A stretch of DNA of 64,000 nucleotides, from positions 124,001-188,000 of the forward strand of contig CAVWPI010000004.1 in assembly GCA_963756895.1 (NCBI GenBank), given 5' to 3'. The notes beneath the pieces were generated by a model. It worked only from the letters and a program-made list of their open reading frames with translations. It did not search any database and had not been told where the DNA came from. Positions 54,154-62,598 of this stretch are shown here, one piece after another (position 1 is the stretch's first letter; every line of letters begins with the position of its first letter). Both the position numbers and the translations under genes were made by a program. The DNA comes from DASUAS01 sp963756895 (GTDB taxonomy: Bacteria; Actinomycetota; Acidimicrobiia; IMCC26256; DASPTH01).

Positions 54154-55809
54154 GTGGCGGTGCGAACCCATCCGGCCCACGCGGACCCAGCCGACGTGGC
54201 CGCGTACAAACGTGCCGGTTGGTGGGGCGAGACCACCGTCGGCGATGCCGTCGCGCACTGGGCCGCCGAGCGGCCCGATGCCGTCGCCTACGTGGCCGAC
54301 GACGTGCGGACGACGTGGGCCGAGTACCACGAGCGCGCCGACAGGCTCGCCGCGGCCCTCGTGGGAACCGGTCTCTCGCGCGGCTCCGGGGTCGCGGTGC
54401 TGCTCCCGGATGGCGCGGGCGTGCACGTGGCCTTCGTAGCCGCGGAACGAGCTGGACTCACCGTGGTCGGCCTCGGCCACCGCGCGGGCGACGCGGAGAT
54501 CCGCCACATCGTGGGCAAGACCGGAGTGACGGCCATCGTCACCGTCGAGTCGCATCGGGGGCGTGCCGCCGCCGACCTGGTTGCCGGTTTCGTCGCTGAC
54601 GGTCTGCCGCTGCACCATCACGTGGTCACCTCCCTCGATGGTGCGGGGCCGCTGACCGTGAACGGACAACCGGCGACGGACGCGCCGTTCGACGCCGCGC
54701 GTGCGTACGGGCCGGATGACGTCTTCATCGTGAACTCGACGTCCGGGACGACCGGGATGCCGAAATGCGTCGTCCACAGCCAGAACCGCTGGATGTTCTT
54801 CCATCAGCTCGCTCGGCGTGCAGCTGGGATGACGTCGGACGACGTGTTCTTCGGGGCGATCCCCGCGCCGTTCGGGTTCGGATTGTGGACCGCGCACTTC
54901 ACCCCGAACCTGCTCGGCAGCACGACGGTGGTGAGCGAGCGCTTCGACGCCGACCGCACGCTGGAGCTCATCGAGCGCGAGCGCGTGACGGTGCTGTCAT
55001 GCGTCAGCACGCAGTTCGTGATGATGCTGAACTCCCCGCACCTGGAGGAGCGGGATCTCACGTCGCTGCGGTGCATGTTCACCGGCGGCGAGGCGGTGCC
55101 CTACGAACGCGCCGCTCGGTTCGAGGATGTCACCGGGGCGAGCGTCCTGCAGTTCTACGGCTCGAACGAAACCGGAGCGCTCAGCAACACGACGCTGGAG
55201 GACGACCGCGAGCGCCGGTTGCGCACCGCGGGTCGGATCATCCCCGAGATGCAGGTGCGCCTGCTCGACGACGCCGGCGTCGACATCGTGGAGCCGGGCG
55301 TTCCCGGCAATCCGGTGTGCAAGGGCGCCGCCACCTGCTTCGGTTACCTCGACGACGACACCGCGAACGCGGAGCTGTTCACACCGGACGGGTGGATGCG
55401 CATCGGCGACGTGTGCGAGATCGACGCCGACGGCTACCTGCGCGTCGTGGGTCGGACCTCGGACATCATCATCCGCGGCGGCAAGAACATCAGCGCACCT
55501 GCGGTCGAGGCCGAGGTGACGACCCATCCGGCGATCGCGGTGGCGGCGGCGGTGTCCATGCCCGACGCGATCTTCGGGGAGCGCGTCTGCCTCTATGCGG
55601 AGCTGCGGGATGCGTCGTCGCTCGAGTTGGACGAGCTGGTCGAGTACCTCCGAGGCCGTGGGGTTTCGCCCGAGTGGTTCCCCGAGCGGCTCGTCGTGGT
55701 CGACGCGCTCCCGCGCGCCTCAGGCGGCAAGGTGGCCAAGGGCGAGCTCCGCGCCGACATCCGCCGCAGGCTCGACGACGAGCGCATCGGCCCGTCGGAC
55801 GAGAGCTGA
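54154..55809 (+). CDS. AMP-dependent acyl-CoA synthetase/ligase
   Basis: 551 residues, ANL superfamily: activates a carboxylic acid with ATP and transfers it to CoA. Core motifs: A3 NSTSGTTGMPKCV, A5 YGSNETGALSNT, A7 GWMRIGDVCEIDADGYLRVVGRTSD, A8 IIRGGKNISAP, and the A10 lysine in PRASGGKVAKGEL. The start is unclear: GTG 54154 or 54160 lack a ribosome-binding site, while a strong one precedes an out-of-frame ATG at 54081. Substrate class (medium-chain or aromatic acid) cannot be decided from the sequence. Confidence 0.9.
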   Translation: MAVRTHPAHADPADVAAYKRAGWWGETTVGDAVAHWAAERPDAVAYVADDVRTTWAEYHERADRLAAALVGTGLSRGSGVAVLLPDGAGVHVAFVAAERAGLTVVGLGHRAGDAEIRHIVGKTGVTAIVTVESHRGRAAADLVAGFVADGLPLHHHVVTSLDGAGPLTVNGQPATDAPFDAARAYGPDDVFIVNSTSGTTGMPKCVVHSQNRWMFFHQLARRAAGMTSDDVFFGAIPAPFGFGLWTAHFTPNLLGSTTVVSERFDADRTLELIERERVTVLSCVSTQFVMMLNSPHLEERDLTSLRCMFTGGEAVPYERAARFEDVTGASVLQFYGSNETGALSNTTLEDDRERRLRTAGRIIPEMQVRLLDDAGVDIVEPGVPGNPVCKGAATCFGYLDDDTANAELFTPDGWMRIGDVCEIDADGYLRVVGRTSDIIIRGGKNISAPAVEAEVTTHPAIAVAAAVSMPDAIFGERVCLYAELRDASSLELDELVEYLRGRGVSPEWFPERLVVVDALPRASGGKVAKGELRADIRRRLDDERIGPSDES

Positions 55810-55837
55810 GCGACCTCGCGCCAGTGGGTCGCCGTGC

Positions 55838-55997
55838 TCAGTGGCCGAGGCGGGCGTTCTTCGCGAGCGCGACGCCGACCCCGAGCGCCAGCACGATCAG
55901 TCCCGTCGCCGATGATCGCAGTCGCGTCGTACCGCCCGTCCGGCCGGCGTAACCCGGCGATGCCGAGCAGGAACGCGAGCGACACGTAGAGCGCCAT
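55838..55997 (-). CDS. Small two-helix membrane protein (one frameshift)
   Basis: About 52 residues from ATG 55997: MALYVSLAFLLGIAGLRRPDG, then YDATAIIG, and in the next frame TGLIVLALGVGVALAKNARLGH with TGA at 55840-55838. One surplus base near 55907 joins the two hydrophobic halves. An in-frame extension (GERRTELTLESST) suggests the true start may be further upstream. No family recognised. Confidence 0.5.
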
Positions 55998-56223
55998 CGT
56001 GCTCGACTCGAGCGTCAGCTCGGTCCGTCGCTCCCCGTGGTGGGCGACCTCGCCGATGCTGTTCTGGCATCACGGCCGCACTCGACGAGCGGCTTCCCCT
56101 CGCTCAGGGGAGCCTGACCGCTTCCCGTTCGCGCGCTCCGCGCGGGGGTTGCCGATCTGGGTGAGCGGGTAGGTGGGCTCCGTGACGTCGAGTCACCAGA
56201 GCCCTCGACGTCGCTGCGGCGTC

Positions 56224-56256
56224 GAGCCCTGGTCGGTCTGCCCCTGACCAGGGCTC
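56224..56256. terminator. Perfect 11-bp hairpin
   Basis: GAGCCCTGGTC and GACCAGGGCTC flank an 11-base loop. It lies in the 55998-56388 gap between two minus-strand genes, where no coding sequence is seen, and may terminate transcripts arriving from the binding-protein genes. Confidence 0.6.
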
Positions 56257-56339
56257 CGTCGCGAGAAGCGCGTACGAAGGGTGACGCGGCGCCGCAGCCG
56301 CCGAAAGGCCCGGGTGAACGCGCACCCCTGGAACGCGAG

Positions 56340-56369
56340 GCGGGCGCCGACCTTCCGGCCGGCGCCCGC
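56340..56369 (-). terminator. Hairpin directly after SBP-3
   Basis: GCGGGCGCCG and CGGCGCCCGC, 10-base perfect arms with a 10-base loop, 20 bases beyond the SBP-3 stop. The equivalent hairpin after SBP-4 (58001-58028) is retained with one mismatch. Confidence 0.6.
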
Positions 56370-56388
56370 TCCGTTCGACTCCGAACCG

Positions 56389-57741
56389 CTATTGCTGGAT
56401 CAGGTTCGCCTTGATCTCGATGGCGTTCGATGCCTTGCAGTCGAACGTGCCCTTCTTGGTCGGGTACTGGCGGACCCACTTGCCGCTCTTGAACTGGACC
56501 ATCAGGAAGCACGAGGTGGTCTTGCCGTCCTTGAACGACCGCTTGCCGATCATGCCGCCGGCATCGAAGTCGGTGAGCCCCTTGATCGAGTTGATCAAGG
56601 CGGTACGGGTGAGACCGTTCACACCGTCGGTCTTGACGATCGCATTGACCGCGTCGGCGAAGGCCAGGACCGCGGCGTACGAGTACGCCGAGAACTGGTC
56701 GGGCGTGCCGCCGACCTTCTTCATGTAGGTGACGAAGTTGTTGACGGTCTTGTTCACCGACTTCTCCTCGAAGGGCAGGAAGCCCAGGAACTGGACCTCC
56801 CCCTCGAACGTCTCGGCGTTGTCGGTGATGAGCGTGTTGCCGTAGCACGACGCGCACTCCCAGAGGATCTTCGACGTGTCGAGCCCCTGGATCTCGGCTT
56901 CGCTACGGATCAACAGCGCCTGGTTGGCCGCACCGACGTTCAACGACCAGTTCGAGTTGTCCGTCTTCATCTTCGCCACGATCGGCGTGAACACGCTCTG
57001 CGGGTCACGTCCCGACACGGCCACCACCGGGTCGCCCTGGTCGGCCTTGATGCCCGCCTTCTGCGCGGCCAAACCGAGGATCGTGCCGCCGCGGGCGGCG
57101 TCCTTGGTGTCGTTGCCCACGATGGTCACGCCGTGGAGGCCGCCCTTGTTCTGGGAGAGCTCCCATTTCGCCGGACCCTGGTTGGCGTAGAACGTCTGCG
57201 GGTTCTGATTGACGGTCGGGCAGTCGAGGGCGGTGCCGTACGCCGGGAACGACATCGCCGAGCACGACTCGGGCACGCCGGTCGTGACCGCGGACATGTC
57301 GGGGATGCCGGTCGCCGCGCCGGCCTTGTCCGCGCAGTTCACGATGTCCTCGACCTGAGTGAGGAACAGCGCCGACGTTCCCACCAGCGCATAGTCGTTC
57401 TGGCAGCCCTGGATGGTGGCGTTGCGCGACTCGTTGCCGTTGAGCTTCGAGTCGTAGAAGTCGACGACGACCTTGCGGCCGGCCAGCCCGCCGCCGCCTT
57501 CCTTGCTGTTGAGGTACGCGGCGCCGGCCTTCACGCCGTCGACCGCGCCCTGGAACAGACCGGGTGCGAACGGGTTGTCGACGTCGGCGACGACGCCGAT
57601 GTGGATCTCGGAAGCAGTGACGCCGACTTCGGTCGCCGTCGGTTTCTCGTTGCTCGACTGTGCCGTCGCGGGACCGATGCCTGCGGCTGCAAGCGCCGCG
57701 AGCACCACCCCGATCACGACGACGTTCCGGAACTTGGTCAC
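56389..57741 (-). CDS. ABC transporter substrate-binding protein, branched-chain amino acid type (SBP-3)
   Basis: 450-residue secreted binding protein. The signal peptide is ~residues 1-28 (NVVVIGVVLAALAAAGIGPATA, cleavage before QSS). Mature part: VTASEIHIGVVADVDNPFAPGLF, a Cys-rich central region (CQNDYALVG, WECASCYGN) and C-terminal FDCKASNAIEI. The start is GTG 57741 after a G8 tract. It is a tandem duplicate of SBP-4: by hand alignment about 65 of 450 residues differ. No permease genes are nearby. A different subgroup from SBP-1 and SBP-2. Confidence 0.9.
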   Translation of the reverse strand: MTKFRNVVVIGVVLAALAAAGIGPATAQSSNEKPTATEVGVTASEIHIGVVADVDNPFAPGLFQGAVDGVKAGAAYLNSKEGGGGLAGRKVVVDFYDSKLNGNESRNATIQGCQNDYALVGTSALFLTQVEDIVNCADKAGAATGIPDMSAVTTGVPESCSAMSFPAYGTALDCPTVNQNPQTFYANQGPAKWELSQNKGGLHGVTIVGNDTKDAARGGTILGLAAQKAGIKADQGDPVVAVSGRDPQSVFTPIVAKMKTDNSNWSLNVGAANQALLIRSEAEIQGLDTSKILWECASCYGNTLITDNAETFEGEVQFLGFLPFEEKSVNKTVNNFVTYMKKVGGTPDQFSAYSYAAVLAFADAVNAIVKTDGVNGLTRTALINSIKGLTDFDAGGMIGKRSFKDGKTTSCFLMVQFKSGKWVRQYPTKKGTFDCKASNAIEIKANLIQQ

Positions 57742-57862
57742 GTTCCCCCCCAGGAGTCGTGCTGTGTGAGAACCCGTAGTGAATCACGATTGCGCGGCGA
57801 GCGCTGGGCACCACCTGATGCAACAGAGGACGCGGCGTGTCAATGAGGGATCGCAGGGGGCC

Positions 57863-57911
57863 GACGGATCGCTCGCAAGGTGCTTGACCAGGTCAAATGA
57901 TCGTTCGACGA
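57863..57911 (-). pseudogene. Duplicated 3' end of the TetR gene
   Basis: The sequence matches 59523-59571, which encodes the final VERSFDLVKHLASDPSA segment of the TetR gene, with a few substitutions. It is a truncated by-product of the tandem duplication and has no start. Confidence 0.85.
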
Positions 57912-58000
57912 AGATGGAAACCTCGGACTCGGAGCGGGTCCGAGGCGAAGTCCCGTCGTGGTCGACTCCGGCCCGCCCGAGATTGGGCGCGAGCGCGAAA

Positions 58001-58028
58001 CGGGCGCCGACCTTCCGGTCGACGCCCG
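58001..58028 (-). terminator. Hairpin directly after SBP-4
   Basis: CGGGCG-C-CGACC pairs with GGTCG-A-CGCCCG around a TTCC loop; 11 pairs and one C-A mismatch. It is the counterpart of 56340-56369. The remaining 57742-58048 gap holds the leader of SBP-3, the TetR tail and ~80 bases of unique sequence with no gene. Confidence 0.6.
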
Positions 58029-58048
58029 CTCCGTTCGATTCCGAACCG

Positions 58049-59401
58049 CTATTGCTTGATCAGGTCCCCCTTGACCTCGATCGCGTTCGACGCCTTGCAG
58101 TCGAAGGTGCCCTTCTTGGTCGGGTACTGGCGCGACCACTTGCCGCTCTTGAACTGCACGATCAGGAAGCACGACGTGGTCTTGCCGTTGGCGAACGACC
58201 GCTTGCCGAGCATGCCGCCGGCGTCGAAATCGGTCAGCCCCTTGATCGAGTCGATCAACGCAGTACGAGTGAGGCCGTTCACGCCGTCGGTCTTGACGAT
58301 CGCGTTCACCGCGTCTGCGAACGCCAGCACGGCCGCGTACGAGTAGCTCGCGAACTGATCGGGCGTGCCGCCGACCTGCTTCATGAACTTGACGAAGTTG
58401 GCGATGTTCTTGTTGACCGAGCCCTCGTCGAAGGGCAGGACCCCGAGCTGCTGGATCTCGCCCTCGAAGTCCTTGGCGTTGTCGGTGATGAGCGTGTTGC
58501 CGTAGCACGACGCACACTCCCAGGCGACCGATTCCGGGTCGATGCCCTGCAGCGTGGCCTCGTTGCGGAGCAACAGCGCCTGGTTGGCCGAGGCGACGTT
58601 CAGCGACCAGTTCGAGCCGTCGGCCTTCATCTTCTGCACGATGGGTGTGAACACGCTCTGCGGGTCACGTCCCGACACCGCGATCACGGGGTCGCCCTGG
58701 TCCATCTTGATGCCCGCCGCTTGTGCCGCGAGCGCGGCGATGGTGCCGCCCCGGGCTGCGTCCTTGGTGTCGTTCCCCACGATGGTCACACCGTGCAGGC
58801 CTCCCTTGTGCTGGGAGAGCTCCCACTTCGGTGGTCCTTGGTTGGTGAAGAAGGTCTGCGGGTTCTCGTTGACGGTGGCACAGTCGATCTGCGTGCCGAA
58901 GGCGGGGAACGCCATCGGCGAGCACGACTCCGGTACGCCGGTGGTGACCGCCGAGAGATCGGGAATGCCGGTCGCGGCACCGGCCTGGTCCGCGCAGTTG
59001 ACGATGTCCTCGACCTGGGTCAGGAACAGCGCCGAGGTGCCGACGAGTGCGTAGGCGTTCTGACAGCCCTGGATGGTGGCGTTGCGCGACTCGTTGCCGT
59101 TGAGCTTCGAGTCGTAGAAGTCGACCACGACCTTGCGGCCGGCGAGTCCGCCGCCGCCGGCCTTGCTGTTGAGGAACGCGGCGCCGGCCTTCACGCCGTC
59201 GACCGCGCCCTTGAACAGGCCGGGTGCGAACGGGTTGTCGACGTCGGCGACGACGGCGATGTGGATCTCGGAAGCGGTGACGCCGACCTCGGTCGCCTTC
59301 GGCTTCTCGTTGCTCGACTGGGCCGTCGCCGGACCGATGCCTGCAGCTGCAAGTGCAGCGAGCACCACCCCGATCACGACGACGTTCCGGACCTTGGTCA
59401 C
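58049..59401 (-). CDS. ABC transporter substrate-binding protein, branched-chain amino acid type (SBP-4)
   Basis: 450 residues, tandem paralogue of SBP-3 with the same signal peptide and domain layout. Differences cluster in segments likely to line the ligand cleft or surface (for example TSKIL versus PESVA before WECASCYGN, and LG versus AA near residue 221), suggesting divergence in ligand range. The start is GTG 59401 after a GGGGGGGG tract. It lies 96 bases downstream of the TetR gene on the same strand. Confidence 0.9.
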   Translation of the reverse strand: MTKVRNVVVIGVVLAALAAAGIGPATAQSSNEKPKATEVGVTASEIHIAVVADVDNPFAPGLFKGAVDGVKAGAAFLNSKAGGGGLAGRKVVVDFYDSKLNGNESRNATIQGCQNAYALVGTSALFLTQVEDIVNCADQAGAATGIPDLSAVTTGVPESCSPMAFPAFGTQIDCATVNENPQTFFTNQGPPKWELSQHKGGLHGVTIVGNDTKDAARGGTIAALAAQAAGIKMDQGDPVIAVSGRDPQSVFTPIVQKMKADGSNWSLNVASANQALLLRNEATLQGIDPESVAWECASCYGNTLITDNAKDFEGEIQQLGVLPFDEGSVNKNIANFVKFMKQVGGTPDQFASYSYAAVLAFADAVNAIVKTDGVNGLTRTALIDSIKGLTDFDAGGMLGKRSFANGKTTSCFLIVQFKSGKWSRQYPTKKGTFDCKASNAIEVKGDLIKQ

Positions 59402-59497
59402 GTTCCCCCCCAGGAGTCGTGTGTGAGAAGTCCGTAGTCAAACACGATTGTCCGGCGCGCACTTGGCACCCACCGGCGTCACCAGTGGTGCTCCGGC

Positions 59498-60139
59498 TCA
59501 GGGCGCAGTCGTCGAGCGGGCTGACGGGTCGCTCGCGAGGTGCTTGACCAGGTCAAATGATCGTTCGACGATGGTGCGGAGGTCGCCGCGGCCGTCGCGT
59601 TCGAGCCAGAGGCGATACGCGTGATCGAGCGTCGCCTGCCCGAGGGTGGCGGCCAGGACGTCACCCTCGCCGGGCACGCCACTGCCTCGACGCTCCGCCA
59701 GCGCGTTGGCCACCTGCTCGCGGAAGTACTCCATGCCGGCGACGTACTGGCCCTGCAGCACCGCGCTGCTGCCCATGGCGCGATGGAACAGCACTGCCTG
59801 CGCGGCGTCGTCGGCGCTGAGACGGGGCTGCGCGAGGTACGCATCGCGGAACGCGTCGAGCGGGGCTGCTACGGCTGGATCCGTGCCGCGGATCGCGGCG
59901 AGGAACGGGTCGATGTCCATCTCGCGCGCGAACAGCACGTCGTCCTTGCTCTCGAAGTAGCGGAAGAACGTGCGCAACGACACGTTCGCTTCGCGACAGA
60001 GGTCGTCGACGGTCGTGTGCTCGTAGCCCTGCGACGCGAACAGCTCGACCGCGGCTTCGTTGAGCGCCGCGCGGGTTTCGAGCTGCTTCTGGTCGTCGGC
60101 GTCCGCTACCGGGGGTCGACTCGGCAGCGTCGGGGTCAC
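59498..60139 (-). CDS. TetR/AcrR family regulator
   Basis: 213 residues. DNA-binding domain ~20-66: ETRAALNEAAVELFASQGYEHTTVDDLCREANVSLRTFFRYFESKDDVLF; the FFRYF recognition helix is typical of the AcrR subgroup. The C-terminal part (TLGQATLDHAYRLWLERDGRGDL) fits actinobacterial MftR-like proteins. The start GTG 60139 overlaps the CoA-transferase stop. Its last ~50 bases were copied in the tandem duplication. Confidence 0.88.
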   Translation of the reverse strand: MTPTLPSRPPVADADDQKQLETRAALNEAAVELFASQGYEHTTVDDLCREANVSLRTFFRYFESKDDVLFAREMDIDPFLAAIRGTDPAVAAPLDAFRDAYLAQPRLSADDAAQAVLFHRAMGSSAVLQGQYVAGMEYFREQVANALAERRGSGVPGEGDVLAATLGQATLDHAYRLWLERDGRGDLRTIVERSFDLVKHLASDPSARSTTAP

Positions 60140-62544
60140 GCAGAGGGAACATGGCCGTCCTCGCCGGTCGGCGCGTCGCCGGTGCGCTCGTGACCGAACT
60201 CGGCGAGGATGGCGTCGGTGTGCTCCCCGAGCAGGGGCGCCGGCCCGAGGACGGAGCCGCTGCGCGAGAACGTGGTGTACGCGGTGACCCGCGGGTACTC
60301 GTCGAGGAGCGGGTGCTGCGCGGTGGTGACCCAGCCGTGCTCGGCACCGAAGTGCCCGAGGGTGACGTGCCGGTCGGCGGCTTCGTCGGCGACCTCGACG
60401 CAGGTGACGCCCGCGGCGCGGAGTGCCGACTCGTGGTCTCCGGTCGGTGCCGCCGCGGAAGAACTGCTCGAGCGCCGTCGCACGTCGTCGTCGAAGGGCA
60501 CGCCGGTCGTGCGCGGCCAGAGCTGTCGCGTTCCTGGTCGGAGAGCGCGGCGACCATCAGCCAGCCGTCGGCGGTGGGGTAGAGGCGGTGCCACGGGCTC
60601 GACGCCGAGGAGATCGGGATCGACGTCGGCGCGGGTGCCCGAGCCGTCGTCGACGTTGCTGTCGGCGAGCGCGAGCGCCACCGTCGACAGCATCGACGTG
60701 CGCAGCACGTTGCCGCCGCCGTGGCGGACGTGACCGACGAGCCCGAGCAGCATCGCGGTGCCGACCCCGAGCGCGGCGAACCCGTCGGCGTTGGCCGGGC
60801 CCATCGCGCCGGCGGCGAGTCGGATCGACGTGCGCTTCACCTCGTCGAGGTCGAGGTCGGTGCCGACCGGGAGGCAGTCGGCGCCGCCGATGTCGCGCAC
60901 CGCGAGGCCGGACGCCGCACCCATCGTCGGCGCGAACGCGGGCTTGCGGCCACACGGCGGGCCGCTCCCGTAGCCGGGCGAGCTCACGTAGACGAGGTCG
61001 GGGTTCAGCGCGTGCAGGTCGTCGGCGGTGACGCGCATGCGCTCGGCGACGCCGGCCCGGTAGCCCTGCAGGACGACGTCGGCGCCGCGGACCAACGACT
61101 CGAGCACGGCGCGGTCGGCGTCGTCGTCGAGGTCGAGCACGATCGACTCCTTGCCGTGCAGCACCTTGATCCCGGCGACCTCGGGGAACGGCATGAGGTT
61201 GCGGATCGCGTCGCCTTCGGGAGGCTCGACCTTGATGACGCGTGCGCCCTGCTCGGCCAGCAGCGTGGCGCCGAACGGCGCGGCGAAGAACGAACCGAGC
61301 TCCACGACCGTGACGCCCGCCAGCGCCGGCTCGTCACCGGCGGCGTCACCGGATGCGGCGCGTCCGGTGATCGGCGTCGCGGTGAGCTCGACCGCGGCGA
61401 CGTCGTCGGCGCCGAGCGCAGGAGGCGGCGCGAGCGCGAACTCGGACCAGCGCTCCGACTGCGCGAGCTCGGCGGGCACCAGGTATCCGTGTTCGTCGGC
61501 GACGACCGGTCGGTCGGCGACGAGCTGCGGGTGGGTCAGGGCGCTCGGGCCCGCCCGGAACGTGTCGGCCCAGACGTCGGGTTCGTGGTCGAACACCTCG
61601 AGCCACTCGTCGGCGGTGCGCGACCGCACTGCGGCGAGCAGTCGCTCCCAGAACTCGACCCGCACCGCGGGATCGTCGGAGAGTGGCGCGTCGCGGACCG
61701 AGTCGTCGGTCGGGTCGAGCGTCGCAGGTGCGGAGGAACGCGTCCCACAGGCGGTCGGTGGTCTGGGAGAACTGGAGCCACTGGCCGTCGGCCGAGAGCG
61801 CGACCAGGAGCCGGAACACGAACGGCGTGTTCGGGACGAGCGCGTCGGTGTCGAACGGCGGTGCCGACTCGAACGCCTGCTCGTAGCGGTCGGCGAGCAC
61901 GAGCAGGAGCCAGTTCCACGTGTCGTAGGCGAGGAACGAGTGGGCGAGCGAGACCGAGACCGCCTGGCCCGCACCGCTGCGCTCGCGTTCGACCAGCGCG
62001 CCGAGGATGCCCTGCAGCGCGTGGTGCGCGGCGCTGATCGAGCAGAAGGGCGTGCTCACGAACACCGGACCGGGTCGTGGTGTCAGCAGTCAGAACGACG
62101 TGGAACCGCCGATGGCTGCCATGACCATCGACTCCCAGCCCTTCAGCGACGCGAGGCGTGAGTCGTCGCCGAACGCGCTGATGCGCGCGTGGCACGAGCG
62201 CAGGGTTCGACGCTGCGCAGGTCGTCGGCGTCGAGACCGAGGCGCGTCGCCACGCCGGTGCCCCAACCGTCGACGAAGACGTCGCTGCGGTCGATCAGCG
62301 CGCGCGCGAGCGCGCGGTCGCCGTCGACGGTCAGGTCGACCCGGAGGCTGCGTTGGCCGCGTGCCCAGAGCTTCCACGCCGCGTGGGTGCGCAGCCGCGA
62401 GCCGTCGGGCGGCTCGAGCAGCCACACCTCGGCGCCCGCGTCGGCGAGCACCTGGCCGACGATCGCGGTGGGCAGGGCGTTGGCGGTGGTGACGACACGG
62501 AGGCCGGCGAGCGGGCGGGGCAGTTGGTCGGGCACCTGGCGCAT
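60136..62544 (-). CDS. Two-domain CaiB/BaiF CoA-transferase (frameshifts and one in-frame stop)
   Basis: About 800 residues, same two-domain design as the gene at 16484-18795. Domain 1: PLAGLRVVTTANALPTAIVGQVLADAGAEVWLLEPP; domain 2: LAGVTVVELGSFFAAPFGATLLAEQGARVIKVEPP. Frames change near 62205, 61730 and, as a compensating pair, near 60590 and 60470 (RLYPTADGWLMVAALSDQERD lies between). A TGA at 62092-62090 interrupts GGSTSF/LLTPRPGPVFVSTPF where Trp (TGG) would fit. Either a decaying gene or accumulated sequence errors. It overlaps the TetR start. Confidence 0.72.
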
Positions 62545-62598
62545 CCCAGCATTGTGCCAGTAGAGTGTCAAATTCTCGGAGCAGGAGCTGCGCACGCC

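Larger units (their letters stand above)
56331..57911. repeat. Tandem duplication, copy 1
   Basis: Aligns to 57991-59571 at a constant 1,660-base offset without net indels. It contains SBP-3, its leader, its downstream hairpin and, at 57863-57911, a near-exact copy of the last ~50 bases of the TetR gene. About 80 bases of unique sequence separate it from copy 2. Confidence 0.9.
57991..59571. repeat. Tandem duplication, copy 2
   Basis: Partner of copy 1 at 56331-57911. It contains SBP-4, its leader and the true 3' end of the TetR gene, so this is the ancestral arrangement. Confidence 0.9.

Noticed and set aside
62090..62092. Selenocysteine at the internal TGA of the CoA-transferase
   Set aside because: CaiB/BaiF enzymes have no selenocysteine position here and no suitable stem-loop follows; Trp codon error or nonsense mutation is simpler.
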